DNA of 64,000 nucleotides. Source: Leifsonia sp. NPDC080035. GTDB taxonomy: Bacteria > Actinomycetota > Actinomycetes > Actinomycetales > Microbacteriaceae. The notes below the pieces were generated by a model, which had not been told where the DNA came from, made no database searches, and saw only the letters and a list, made by a program, of their open reading frames with translations. The translations under genes were made by a program, and so were the position numbers. Numbering within the stretch: the stretch's first letter is position 1; each line of letters starts with the position of its first letter. The stretch lies in contig NZ_CP157390.1 of NCBI RefSeq assembly GCF_040050925.1, forward strand, positions 3,162,001 to 3,226,000, written 5' to 3'. Positions 24,803 through 33,212 of this stretch are shown here, in pieces.

Positions 24803-25441
24803 TCACAGGTCGATCGAATCGCCGGGTTCGAGCGCCAGGTACTCTCCGCCGTTCTGCTCGGTCGCCCACTGGATCCGGGAGCCGGCGAGGTCCTTGCCCG
24901 CGCGGGAGAGCACCATCTCGTGTGTGGCGAAGCTGCGTTTCGGCTTCACCGCGAGCACGTAGTCCATCGTCTCGGCCATCTTCATCCACGGCGCCCCGGC
25001 GGGGGCCGCGAGCACGTCGACCTCGACGCCCTCGGGCACGACGAACGAGTCGCCCGCGTAGTACAGCTGGTCGTTGATCAGCACACCCAGGTTGTCGACG
25101 ACGGGGATGCTCTCGTGGATGACGGCGTGCGTGCCGCCGAAGAACCGGAGGGTGAACGGCCCCGCCTCGACGCTGTCACCGGCGTGCACGACGGTCACGT
25201 CGAAGTCGGTCGCCGCGGTGGCGACGCCCTCCGGCGCGAAGATCGGCACGTCGGAGTTGAGGTCGAGGATGCGCTTCAGCTGCTCCGGGGTCCAGTGATC
25301 GGCGTGCTCGTGGGTGATCACCACGGCGACGGTGTTGGCGGTGTCGGTGAGCGGCGAGGTGAAGTTCCCCGGGTCGACGAACAGCTTCTTCCCGGAGTCC
25401 TCGAGAAGCAGAGCGGAGTGTTCGAACTTGGTCAGTCTCAT
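24803..25441 (-). CDS. Metallo-beta-lactamase fold hydrolase (UlaG-like)
   Basis: A 212-residue cytoplasmic metallohydrolase. Metal ligands are visible in THEHADHW (His44, His46, Asp48, His49), in GTHAVIHE, in YAGDSF and near the C-terminus (SFATHEMVLS). The short form resembles UlaG/L-ascorbate-6-phosphate lactonase-like proteins; the substrate is unknown. GAGAGGAT lies ten bases before the ATG. Confidence 0.85.
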   Translation of the reverse strand: MRLTKFEHSALLLEDSGKKLFVDPGNFTSPLTDTANTVAVVITHEHADHWTPEQLKRILDLNSDVPIFAPEGVATAATDFDVTVVHAGDSVEAGPFTLRFFGGTHAVIHESIPVVDNLGVLINDQLYYAGDSFVVPEGVEVDVLAAPAGAPWMKMAETMDYVLAVKPKRSFATHEMVLSRAGKDLAGSRIQWATEQNGGEYLALEPGDSIDL

Positions 25442-25605
25442 AGCGGTAATCCTCTCCCATGCGCCGGCGGGTCCCGTAGCCGGGCCGACACCATCGAATC
25501 CGGGAAACGGGGTGCGGGTGAATACCCCTGCGGGTACCGGAATCGGTGCTGTCGTCTCCGACCGACCGTCCGACCGTGTCCCCGTGTGTCATAGTCGTCA
25601 GCACT

Positions 25606-26526
25606 GTGTCCGAACCATCCGCCGCGTCCGCCCCCTCGCGCACCATCGTCGTCGCCGTCAACCCCATGGCGTCGTTCGGCCGCCGCCGCGAGGTCGGTCC
25701 GCGGGTCGTCGAGCGGCTGCGGGCGGCTGGCCACACGGTCGTCGACATCGGCGCCCCCAACATCGAGCTGCTCCGCCGTGAGGCCGCTCTGGCGGTGGAG
25801 CAGGGCGCCGACGCCCTCGTGGTCGTCGGCGGCGACGGGATGGCGAACCTCGGCATCAACATCGTCGCCGGCACCGAGGTTCCGCTCGGGATCGTGCCGA
25901 GCGGGACGGGCAACGACCTCGCCGACGGCCTCGGCATCCCCGTCGGCGACACGGAGGCCGCGGTGGACGCGCTGCTCGGTGCGCTGGCCGGTGAGCCGCG
26001 ACGGATCGACGCCGGCCTCATCCGGCACGGCGGGCTGAGCACGTGGTTCGGCGCGGTGTTGTCGGCGGGGTTCGACGCGACGGTCAACGAGCGGGCCAAC
26101 CACATGACGCGGCCGAAGGGCCCGAGCCGCTACGTGTTCGCACTGCTCTTCGAGCTCGCGACGCTGCGCCCACGGCCCTACACGATCGTCGCCGACGGCG
26201 AGACCATCCGCACCGACGCCATGCTCGTGTCGGTCGCCAACAACCGGTCGCTCGGCGGAGGGATGCGCATCGTCCCGCACGCGGACCTCGCCGACGGTGA
26301 GCTCGACCTGTTCGTGGTGACCCGGATGTCGCGGCCGCGGTTCCTGCGGATGTTCCCGAAGGTGTTCCGCGGCGAGCACACCGGCCTCGAGGAGGTCTCG
26401 TTCCGCGCGCTGCGATCGGTCCGCATCGAGGCCGACGGCGTCGTCGCCTACGCGGACGGCGAGCGCATCGGCCCGCTGCCGGTCGAGGTGACGGTCATGC
26501 CCGGCGCGCTACGCGTCCTCGCCTGA
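25606..26526 (+). CDS. Diacylglycerol/lipid kinase family protein
   Basis: A 306-residue DAGK catalytic-domain protein that would phosphorylate a lipid with ATP. VVAVNPMASFGRR opens the domain, GGDGMANLG (GGDG 75-78) is the nucleotide motif, and PSGTGNDLADGLGIP follows. The C-terminal beta sandwich carries DGELDLFVVT and ADGERIGPLPVEV. Length and motifs fit DgkB/YegS relatives; the lipid is unknown. GTG 25606 is preferred because the conserved domain starts soon after. Confidence 0.88.
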   Translation: MSEPSAASAPSRTIVVAVNPMASFGRRREVGPRVVERLRAAGHTVVDIGAPNIELLRREAALAVEQGADALVVVGGDGMANLGINIVAGTEVPLGIVPSGTGNDLADGLGIPVGDTEAAVDALLGALAGEPRRIDAGLIRHGGLSTWFGAVLSAGFDATVNERANHMTRPKGPSRYVFALLFELATLRPRPYTIVADGETIRTDAMLVSVANNRSLGGGMRIVPHADLADGELDLFVVTRMSRPRFLRMFPKVFRGEHTGLEEVSFRALRSVRIEADGVVAYADGERIGPLPVEVTVMPGALRVLA

Positions 26527-26586
26527 CCCGCCGACTCGCTCGCACCTGGGAGACTCCTGCGACACACCCGGGATAGCCCTCTCGTT

Positions 26587-26616
26587 TTGGTCCAACCGGG
26601 CCACCTGTGGCATGAT
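26587..26616 (+). promoter_or_regulatory. Probable tRNA promoter
   Basis: TTGGTC (26587-26592) and CATGAT (26611-26616) are 18 bases apart and end 16 bases before the tRNA, a usual distance for a tRNA promoter. Confidence 0.4.
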
Positions 26617-26632
26617 CATTGAGTTGCAAAAC

Positions 26633-26708
26633 GGCCCCATCGTCTAGCGGCCTAGGACGTCGCCCTCTCACGGCGGTAACGCGGGTTCAAATCCCGCTGG
26701 GGTCACCA
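26633..26708 (+). tRNA. tRNA-Glu (anticodon CTC)
   Basis: A complete cloverleaf of 73 nt plus an encoded CCA. The acceptor stem pairs GGCCCCA with TGGGGTC (one G-T pair). The anticodon loop is CTCTCAC with anticodon CTC, reading GAG codons, which dominate in this genome. The T arm is GCGGG-TTCAAAT-CCCGC. It decodes glutamate and stands alone, not in a tRNA cluster. Confidence 0.95.
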
Positions 26709-26710
26709 AC

Positions 26711-26752
26711 AGCCCGCTTCCCTTCGATTCGTCGAGGGAAGCGGGCTTTTTT
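26711..26752 (+). terminator. Rho-independent terminator of tRNA-Glu
   Basis: A perfect 13-bp stem (AGCCCGCTTCCCT and its complement) with an 11-base loop, followed by six T. It begins three bases after the tRNA CCA and is the clearest classical terminator in the window. Confidence 0.95.
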
Positions 26753-26885
26753 CATGCCCGGTTCCGCTTCCCGTGTGCAGCCCGTTGGTTCCGCAGACGT
26801 GACACGCACGGGCGGACGCTGTGTCGCGCGCGCGAGCGGTACGCGTCGCGCGGTCCGCCGGGAGTCTGTCCGGTAGCCTCACGCC

Positions 26886-27416
26886 ATGGCGGTGTGGGCG
26901 ACGAGTGAGAGCGGACTCGACTGGCAGCTCGCGCAGAACGGCTTCTGCTCGGCGTTCCATCGCCGCACCGTCCTCGATGAGGCCGTTGCGTGGCTGGCCC
27001 AGAGCGGTGATCGGATCGTCCGGTTCGACGCGGCGGGGTGGGTGGATCCTCGAGTCCTTCACGACGACGTCGCCGCCGGCCTCGACTTCCCCGGCTATTA
27101 CGGACGCAACCTGGACGCGCTCAACGACTGCCTGGGTGACGTGGCGGAACTCGCGTACGGCTGGACGGCCGCCGACCGGGGTCTGGTGCTGGTCCTCGAC
27201 CGCTTCGACGCCTTCCAGCTGGCCGACGCGGCGACCGCGGGCGCGATTCTCGACATGGTGGAGGACGCGGGTCGCCGTGCGGCGCTGTTCGGCAATCGGC
27301 TCCTGTGCCTCGTCCACTCCGATGATCCCGACATCAAGCTCGCGCCTGTCGGCGGCCGAGCCGTGCAGTGGAACCCGGCCGAGTGGCTGCGCTCGCGCCG
27401 GTCGCCGGACGCGTAG
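26886..27416 (+). CDS. Barstar-family ribonuclease inhibitor
   Basis: A 176-residue protein with the barstar fold at about residues 45-150. The helix that plugs the barnase active site is visible as FPGYYGRNLDALNDCL, with the family aspartate. No barnase-like ribonuclease gene is adjacent. It would be an immunity protein against external or distant RNase toxins, or a domesticated regulator. TAGCCT ends six bases before the ATG (leaderless). Confidence 0.85.
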   Translation: MAVWATSESGLDWQLAQNGFCSAFHRRTVLDEAVAWLAQSGDRIVRFDAAGWVDPRVLHDDVAAGLDFPGYYGRNLDALNDCLGDVAELAYGWTAADRGLVLVLDRFDAFQLADAATAGAILDMVEDAGRRAALFGNRLLCLVHSDDPDIKLAPVGGRAVQWNPAEWLRSRRSPDA

Positions 27417-27553
27417 CGCCGCCGGAACGCATGCTCCCGCCTGACGTCGCCGTTCTCGCGACTGTGCCGGTTCGGAACGACTCGACCTTGTTCGAGCGGG
27501 GGCAGTCGTACCGGACGAGGACGGTCGCAGCGGTCGCCGCGTAGCGGCGCCGC

Positions 27554-28861
27554 TCAGCCGACCGTGACCCGCGCCCCCGCCGCCTCCAGCACCGCGCGCT
27601 CCAGGCCGTCGAGGCCGGACGCGGACCGGATGGCCGCGCCGATCGCGGCCGATCGCTCGGCGTAGGCGGGGGAACCGAGCACCGTCCGCACCGCCGTGGC
27701 GATCTGTGCCGGCTGCGGGTGGTTGGTGCCGAGCGCGACACCGACGCCCGACCACGCGACGCGCGCGGAGACCTCGGTCTTGTCCTCGGTGGTGCCGGCG
27801 ACCACGATCGGCACGCCGTGCTCCATCGCGTAGTGGATGCCGCCGTAGCCGCCGTTCGTCACGTAGGCGGAGGTGCGGGGGAGCAGCCGGTCGTACGGCA
27901 GGTACGGCGCGACCCGCGCGTTCGCGGGCAGGTCCGCGTCCAGAACGGACACCTCCCTGCCGCCGGTGCTCGCGACGACCCACACGTCTTCGCCGGCGAG
28001 CGCGCGGATGGTCGGCAGCACGAGCTCGCCGAAGTCCCGGTTCGCGACCGTACCCTGGGTCACGTGGACGATCGGGCGGCCGTCGTCGAGGTCGCCCCAC
28101 CACGCGGGGAGCGGCGCATCCGACGCCTGGGTGCGGGAGACCGGTCCGACGAAGTGCAGCGGGACGCGGACGTCCATCCGCGGGTACTCGAACTCCGGGA
28201 CGGTGAACTGCACGACGCCGTCCGCGTGGGACGGCCAGTCGAGCACGAACCCGTCCAGGCCGGTGCCGGCCTCCGCCCCGACCCGCCGTGCCGCGCGCTG
28301 CACCGGCGCGAACACCACGCGCTCGGCGACCACCGTGAGCGCGGCGTTGCGCGTCCGTCCGAGCGGGCCGGGGCGCGGCGGGATGCCGAGGCCGAACGGT
28401 GCGGTGTCGCGGCTCTTCAGGCCGAGCGGCACGATTCCGAGGTTCAGGACGGCGGGGCGGGAGTCGCGCGGCCGGGCCGTGAGGAAGGCGGCGCCGAGGA
28501 ACAGGCTCTCGGCGAGCACGACGTCGATGCCGAGGCCGCGCACGGCCGCATCCACCGCCTCCAGCTGTGCCAGGGCGGGCCGCAGGAAGATCTCGGTCAT
28601 GTCGTAGCGGATGCCGGCTGGCCCGGTGAGGCCGACCCGGCCGGGGAACGCGGCGTCGATGTCGGTGTCGTCGTAGTCCGCCGCCGGCGGCAGCGGCTGG
28701 ACGCGGGCGCCGGTGGCCGCCGCACGGCTCAGGTAGCGCGCGCCGGTGAGGAAGTGGACGTCGTGGCCGCGCTCGACGAGGGCCCTGCTCACCGCGAGGA
28801 GCGGGGTGACGTGGCCGTGGACGGGGGTGCTGCACACGAGGATTCGGAGGCGTCTGGTCAT
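27554..28861 (-). CDS. Glycosyltransferase, family 1 (MGT/UDP-glucuronosyltransferase-like)
   Basis: A 435-residue GT-B enzyme that transfers sugar from a nucleotide sugar to a small acceptor. The N-terminal acceptor domain begins ILVCSTPVHGHVTPLLAVSR; the donor site contains HVTQGTVANRD and VTNGGYGGIHYAMEHGVPIV. The family includes macrolide and flavonoid glycosyltransferases that inactivate antibiotics. It is divergent from a TetR gene, which supports inducible detoxification. GAAAGAGGT precedes the ATG. Confidence 0.88.
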   Translation of the reverse strand: MTRRLRILVCSTPVHGHVTPLLAVSRALVERGHDVHFLTGARYLSRAAATGARVQPLPPAADYDDTDIDAAFPGRVGLTGPAGIRYDMTEIFLRPALAQLEAVDAAVRGLGIDVVLAESLFLGAAFLTARPRDSRPAVLNLGIVPLGLKSRDTAPFGLGIPPRPGPLGRTRNAALTVVAERVVFAPVQRAARRVGAEAGTGLDGFVLDWPSHADGVVQFTVPEFEYPRMDVRVPLHFVGPVSRTQASDAPLPAWWGDLDDGRPIVHVTQGTVANRDFGELVLPTIRALAGEDVWVVASTGGREVSVLDADLPANARVAPYLPYDRLLPRTSAYVTNGGYGGIHYAMEHGVPIVVAGTTEDKTEVSARVAWSGVGVALGTNHPQPAQIATAVRTVLGSPAYAERSAAIGAAIRSASGLDGLERAVLEAAGARVTVG

Positions 28862-28886
28862 GGTCGGACCTCTTTCGGGTAGAGTC

Positions 28887-28907
28887 GAATAAACGTCAAC
28901 AGTATTC
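28887..28907. promoter_or_regulatory. Possible TetR operator
   Basis: Inverted repeat GAATA-N11-TATTC in the 70-base gap between the divergent glycosyltransferase and TetR genes. The region is AT-rich against its surroundings, as expected for the shared promoter. Confidence 0.35.
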
Positions 28908-28931
28908 ACTACACGCGAAAGGTAGTCAATA

Positions 28932-29588
28932 GTGGCAGCGACCCGTCCCTACCGGTCCTCGCTCCGTCAGGAGCAGGCGCAGCAGACCCGGCGGCGCATC
29001 CTCGAGGCGGCGGGCGAGGTGTTCTCCGCGCGCGGCTATGCGAGCGCCTCCCTCGCCGACATCGCCGCCGCCGCCGGCGTCTCGGTGGAGAGCGTGAAGG
29101 TGCACGGGCCGAAACGGGCACTGCTGCTCGCCTCCTTCGAGCTGTCCTTCGGGGGCGAGGCGGGGGAGGCGTCCCTCACCGAGCGTCCGGAGATCGCCGA
29201 GATCGCGGCCATCCTCGATCCGGAAGGGATGCTGGCGGCACTGGTGCCCGTGATCGCCGATGCGAACGCCCGCACCAGCGGTCTGTGGGCGACGTTCACG
29301 GCCGCGGCGCGGGACGACGCGGAGGTGGGCGCCGCGCTCTCCGGGCTCCTGGAGCGTCGGCACGCCGACTACGGGCGCATGGTCGACCTGCTCGCCGAGC
29401 GCGGCATGGCGGGCGCGGCCGCGCTGAAGCCCGCAGACAGGCGACGACTCGCCGACGCGCTCTCGTTCGTCATGTCCCCCGAGGGGCATCAGCAGCTCGT
29501 CGGAGAGAGCGGCTGGAGTCACCGCGCCTACACCGACTGGCTGCTCGACGCGGTCCGGACGCTCGTCGCCGCGGCCGGAACGGACTGA
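28932..29588 (+). CDS. TetR-family transcriptional regulator
   Basis: A 218-residue repressor. The N-terminal helix-turn-helix (TRRRILEAAGEVFSARGYAS, then LADIAAAAGVSVESVKVHGP) is typical, followed by a helical ligand-binding domain. VHGP replaces the usual YYHF-type residues at the end of the recognition helix. Divergent from the glycosyltransferase, which it probably controls. GTG start with AAAGG ten bases upstream. Confidence 0.87.
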   Translation: MAATRPYRSSLRQEQAQQTRRRILEAAGEVFSARGYASASLADIAAAAGVSVESVKVHGPKRALLLASFELSFGGEAGEASLTERPEIAEIAAILDPEGMLAALVPVIADANARTSGLWATFTAAARDDAEVGAALSGLLERRHADYGRMVDLLAERGMAGAAALKPADRRRLADALSFVMSPEGHQQLVGESGWSHRAYTDWLLDAVRTLVAAAGTD

Positions 29589-29600
29589 GCGGCCGCCGGG

Positions 29601-29822
29601 TCACGTCGCGTGCGGCAGCCACTCCTCCGGGTACACGTCCCGGATCCGCTCCGAGAAGTAGCGGCCGGGCGACGGCGCCTCGCGCAGCTCGCGCCACACC
29701 CGCGCGGGCACCAGCCGGTAGCAGTAGATGCCGCCAGAGGTGAACTCCACCTCCAGGGTGCTCGTGTCCGTGTCGTAGCCGGCCGAGACGATCGCCGAGC
29801 TGTCGAAAGCCACCCTGTGCAC
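29601..29822 (-). CDS. KTSC domain protein
   Basis: A 73-residue protein made of a single KTSC-like domain (PF13619), with SSAIVSAGYDTDTSTLEVEF then YCYRLVPARVWREL. The lysine of the KTSC name is not obvious here. The domain is often fused to nucleic-acid enzymes and its role is unclear. The start is fixed by TATCGT six bases upstream of GTG 29822 (leaderless). Confidence 0.75.
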   Translation of the reverse strand: MHRVAFDSSAIVSAGYDTDTSTLEVEFTSGGIYCYRLVPARVWRELREAPSPGRYFSERIRDVYPEEWLPHAT

Positions 29823-29849
29823 ACGGCGACGATACCCCCGCGCGTCCGG

Positions 29850-29855
29850 TAGACT
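29850..29855 (+). promoter_or_regulatory. -10 box (TAGACT) for the terC leader
   Basis: TAGACT lies just upstream of the riboswitch, placing the transcript start near 29861. Confidence 0.5.
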
Positions 29856-29861
29856 GGCCTC

Positions 29862-29972
29862 TCGCGAAGGGGAGTATCCCGAAGGGTCCGACAGGGCCCG
29901 CGCTGTGTACGTCATCACGGTCTCCACGACCCGGGCACAGCGGCGCCGGCGGCGTGGGAGAGACTTTCGGGT
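29862..29972 (+). promoter_or_regulatory. yybP-ykoY (Mn2+) riboswitch upstream of terC
   Basis: The leader has the family hallmarks: GCGAAGGGGAGTA at the 5' side and GGGAGAGACTTTCG at the 3' side, whose CGAAGG and CTTTCG close helix P1. GCGCTGTG pairs with CACAGCGG as an inner helix around ACGTCATCACGG and CACGACCCGGGC. This class binds Mn2+ and commonly controls terC, alx or mntP-type exporters. Beyond it CCTT (29985-29988) can pair with the AAGG ribosome site (29993-29996), so control is probably translational. Confidence 0.8.
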
Positions 29973-30005
29973 TCGTCCACCGACCCTTCCGAAAGGCTCC
30001 ATCGC

Positions 30006-31106
30006 ATGGAACTCGCCCTCCCCGCCTGGTTCGAGATCGGCAGCTTCGTCGTTCTCCTGCTCGTGCTCGCGTTCGACCTGCTCTACGTCTACAAGCGGCC
30101 GCATATCCCGAGCCCGAAGGAGTCGGCGATCTGGGTGGCGTTCTACGTCGGCCTCGCCCTGGTGTTCGCGCTGCTCATGCTGCTGGTCGGCGACGCGGAG
30201 CACGCCGGGCAGTTCCTCGCCGGCTGGCTCACCGAGTACAGCCTGAGCATCGACAACCTGTTCGTCTTCGTCATCATCATGGGCAGGTTCGCGGTGCCGA
30301 GGAAGTACCAGCAGGAGGTGCTCATGGTGGGCATCATCCTGGCGCTGGTGTTCCGCGGCGTGTTCATCCTGCTCGGCGCGGGCCTGATCGCCAGCTTCAG
30401 CGCGATCTTCTACCTGTTCGGGGCGTTCCTGCTCTGGACCGCGTTCAACCAGGCGTTCGGCGACCACGACGACGAGGGTGCGAAGGACAGCTGGTTCGTC
30501 CGGTTCAGCCGCAAGCGCCTGAAGGTGTCCGACCAGTACGAGGGCAACAAGCTGCGCACGACCGTCAACGGGCGCCGGATGTTCACTCCGCTGATCATCG
30601 TGTTCCTCGCGCTCGGGACGACCGACCTGCTCTTCGCCCTCGACTCCATCCCTGCCATCTTCGGCATCACCCAGAGTCCGTTCATCGTGTTCACGGCGAA
30701 CGTTTTCGCGCTGATGGGTCTGCGTCAGCTGTACTTCCTGCTCGGCCACCTGCTCGACAAGCTGGTGTACCTCAAGTACGGCATCGCGTTCATCCTGGCG
30801 TTCATCGGGGTCAAGCTGGTCTTCCACGCGATGCACGAGAACGAGCTGCCCTTCATCAACGGCGGTCACCACATCGAGTGGGCGCCGGACATCGACACCT
30901 GGACCTCGCTCGCGGTCATCGTGGGCTCGATGGTTGTCGCTACCATTGCAAGTCTGGTGAAGCTGCGTCTCAGCGGAACCACCGTCGCCGAGGCCATCCA
31001 CGGCGACGGCAGCGACGACGACGGCGGCGCTGCGGCCGGGACCGGATCGACGGGACCGGAGGCGGAGCGCTCCCGGCAGCACACCCCGGAGGACCCCAGC
31101 ACATGA
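30006..31106 (+). CDS. terC: TerC-family integral membrane protein, probable manganese exporter
   Basis: A 366-residue protein with about nine membrane helices. The two acidic membrane motifs are EYSLSIDNLFVFVIIMGRF and TDLLFALDSIPAIFGITQ, which form the metal path in TerC/Alx proteins; these export Mn2+ or load secreted metalloproteins. A loop of about 45 charged residues (145-195) lies between them, and the C-terminal 40 residues are Gly/Asp-rich and cytoplasmic. It follows a Mn2+ riboswitch and overlaps the PP2C gene (ATGA). Confidence 0.9.
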   Translation: MELALPAWFEIGSFVVLLLVLAFDLLYVYKRPHIPSPKESAIWVAFYVGLALVFALLMLLVGDAEHAGQFLAGWLTEYSLSIDNLFVFVIIMGRFAVPRKYQQEVLMVGIILALVFRGVFILLGAGLIASFSAIFYLFGAFLLWTAFNQAFGDHDDEGAKDSWFVRFSRKRLKVSDQYEGNKLRTTVNGRRMFTPLIIVFLALGTTDLLFALDSIPAIFGITQSPFIVFTANVFALMGLRQLYFLLGHLLDKLVYLKYGIAFILAFIGVKLVFHAMHENELPFINGGHHIEWAPDIDTWTSLAVIVGSMVVATIASLVKLRLSGTTVAEAIHGDGSDDDGGAAAGTGSTGPEAERSRQHTPEDPST

Positions 31107-31912
31107 CATCTCTCGTCGGCGTGAGCAGCCGCAGCGACACCGGGGCGGTCAGGCACGTCAACGAGGACAGCATGCTGGCGGAGGACCCCGTCTTCGTGGT
31201 GGCCGACGGCATGGGCGGGCACGCCAGGGGCGACCTTGCGAGCCGCACCGCAGTCGAGAGCCTGGCGAGGACCCTGTCGTCGGGCACCGTGCCAACGCCG
31301 GACGAGGTGATCGCCGCGGTCGACGAGGCGAACGCCGCGGTCCGGGCGCTCTCGAGCGCCGACGAGTCCGGCGCGGCGGTCGCAGGCACGACGCTCACCG
31401 GCGTTGTCCGCGTCCGCGTGCCCGAGCGCGCGAGCGAGGAGTGGATGGTCGTCAACGTCGGCGACTCCCGCGTCTACGAGTGGGACGGCCGCGACCTGCG
31501 ACAGCTCACCGTCGACCACTCGGCGGTGCAGGAGCTGGTGGACGCGGGGCTCATCACCGAGGAACAGGCGGCGGTGCATCCCGAGCGCAACGTGATCACG
31601 CGCGCCCTCGGAGCGGAGGACTTCGTCGACACGGACAGTACGTTCCTGCCGGTCTCGGGCCGCCAGGTGTTCCTGATCTGCTCCGACGGCCTGACCAGGG
31701 AGCTGAGCAACGCCCGCATCGGCGCGATCCTCGCCGAGCACCCCGACGACCCGGCGCAGACGCTGGTCGATGCGGCCGTGGAGGCCGGCGGCCACGACAA
31801 CGTCACCGTGATCGTGGTTGAATCGGAGACCGGGGAAGACGCCCGGACTCCTGCCGACACGCTCGACAGGCCGACCGGCCGGGCGTTCGACGACACGCAG
31901 CCGAGGGAGTAG
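31103..31912 (+). CDS. PP2C-family serine/threonine phosphatase
   Basis: A 269-residue, soluble, metal-dependent phosphatase of the PstP type, without the usual membrane anchor. Metal-binding motifs are all present: RHVNEDSMLAEDPVFVVADG with MGGH, NVGDSRVYEW, LICSDGLTREL and GGHDNVTVIVV. PP2C enzymes need Mn2+ or Mg2+. It would reverse the kinase encoded 1.3 kb downstream and reset FHA binding. ATG overlaps the terC stop, so it shares that riboswitch-controlled message. Confidence 0.92.
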   Translation: MTSLVGVSSRSDTGAVRHVNEDSMLAEDPVFVVADGMGGHARGDLASRTAVESLARTLSSGTVPTPDEVIAAVDEANAAVRALSSADESGAAVAGTTLTGVVRVRVPERASEEWMVVNVGDSRVYEWDGRDLRQLTVDHSAVQELVDAGLITEEQAAVHPERNVITRALGAEDFVDTDSTFLPVSGRQVFLICSDGLTRELSNARIGAILAEHPDDPAQTLVDAAVEAGGHDNVTVIVVESETGEDARTPADTLDRPTGRAFDDTQPRE

Positions 31913-31919
31913 TCCGCAC

Positions 31920-33212
31920 GTGTTCGAGGTGCAGCAGGCGACAGCCGGGGAGTGGGCGGTCGTCGCCGCCGGAGGGCGGGCGCTGCTCGTCGCGACGACG
32001 GACCGCGCGGCACTCGTGCGCTTCCACCGCGCCGTGCGCACCGGCTTCGCCGAGACCTTGGACGCGCTGGTCGCGGACGGACTGAGCAGGACGCCCGCGT
32101 TCGGCCTCCTCGAGACGAACGGTGCCGGCGCGCTGCTGGCGGTCCGCGGGACCGTCCACGCGCGCGTCGGCGAGCCCGAGGGGGAGCGCGAGCTCCGCGC
32201 ATCCACCGTGTCGTCGTGGCTCGAGACGCCGGTCGACCGAGCGGCGTCGGTCACGCTCGGCGACGCGATCGACGGCGATGGCCTCCCGCTCGCCGACGGC
32301 GTCGTGCGCGCGAACGGTGTCGCCTGGCGGGTGGAGGCGGCCGATCCCGCGCCGGCGCCCGCGACGCAGACCCGGATCACCGAGCCGGTGCTGCTGGAGG
32401 CGGAGGCGTTCGAGGACGACGCGCCGAAGGACGACGAGCCGGCGCTCGAGCACGCAGCCGCCGCAGATCCGACGCCCGCCGACGTGCCCGCGCAGATCGC
32501 GGTCTCGGTCGAGCCGGTCTCCGTCGGCGCCGGGGAGGCGACCGCCGTGGACGCGCCGACGCGCATCCCGGAGTCGACGATCGCCGAGGCGCCCGAGCGC
32601 GACGCGCCCGAGGAGCACGACCCCGGCTACGACCACCTCTTCGGCGCGACGATGATGCGCGGCATCGAGGAGGCCGCCGTGCGCCCCGATGCCGCCGACG
32701 AGGATGCGGGGCAGGAGTCCGGACGGATCGACCTGCCCGGGTTCATCACCGACTCGTTCCCGTCGCCGTCCGCCGTCGGCGACCACGACGGCCTCACGGT
32801 GTTCAGCGGAGACCTCCCGCCGCGGCGACCGACCGAGCCCGGCGCGACGCCCGCCGTGGTGGATGCGCCCATCCGCTACCGGCTCTCCCTCTCGGACGGC
32901 CGCACCGAGGAGCTGGCCGCGCCCGTGATCGTCGGCCGCGCCCCGAGCGCCGGAGCCTTCCCCGCGCTGCGCGGCGCTCGTCCGGTCACGCTGACCGGCG
33001 CGGAGGACGACATCTCGCGCTCGCACGTGGCGATCGCCGTCGAGGGCGACACGGTCGTGGTCACGGACCTGCACTCCCGCAACGGCACGATGGTCCTGCT
33101 CCCCGGCAAGACCCCGCAGAAGCTGCGGGCCGGTGAGCCGACCACGGTCGTCGCCGGCACCATCGTGGACCTGGGCAGTGGAGCGACGCTGACCGTCGAG
33201 GCCGGCGCATGA
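31920..33212 (+). CDS. FHA domain protein with long acidic linker
   Basis: A 430-residue protein. Residues 1-145 form an unrecognised N-terminal domain (VFEVQQATAGEWAVVAAGGR), followed by a disordered acidic Ala/Pro/Glu linker to about residue 310 and an FHA phosphothreonine-binding domain at the C-terminus (IVGRAP, DISRSHVAI, VTDLHSRNGT). The linker has several TRI/TR-type threonines that could be kinase targets. GTG start with GAGGGAG upstream; ATGA overlap with the kinase. Confidence 0.85.
   Translation: MFEVQQATAGEWAVVAAGGRALLVATTDRAALVRFHRAVRTGFAETLDALVADGLSRTPAFGLLETNGAGALLAVRGTVHARVGEPEGERELRASTVSSWLETPVDRAASVTLGDAIDGDGLPLADGVVRANGVAWRVEAADPAPAPATQTRITEPVLLEAEAFEDDAPKDDEPALEHAAAADPTPADVPAQIAVSVEPVSVGAGEATAVDAPTRIPESTIAEAPERDAPEEHDPGYDHLFGATMMRGIEEAAVRPDAADEDAGQESGRIDLPGFITDSFPSPSAVGDHDGLTVFSGDLPPRRPTEPGATPAVVDAPIRYRLSLSDGRTEELAAPVIVGRAPSAGAFPALRGARPVTLTGAEDDISRSHVAIAVEGDTVVVTDLHSRNGTMVLLPGKTPQKLRAGEPTTVVAGTIVDLGSGATLTVEAGA

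Noticed and set aside
26633..26752. A tRNA-borne attachment site with an integrated element
   Set aside because: No integrase, no duplicated tRNA 3' end in the downstream sequence, and the terminator directly follows the tRNA.
29954..31102. An upstream in-frame extension of the PP2C gene through terC
   Set aside because: The extension is out of frame with terC and Arg-rich; the true PP2C start is the ATG overlapping the terC stop.
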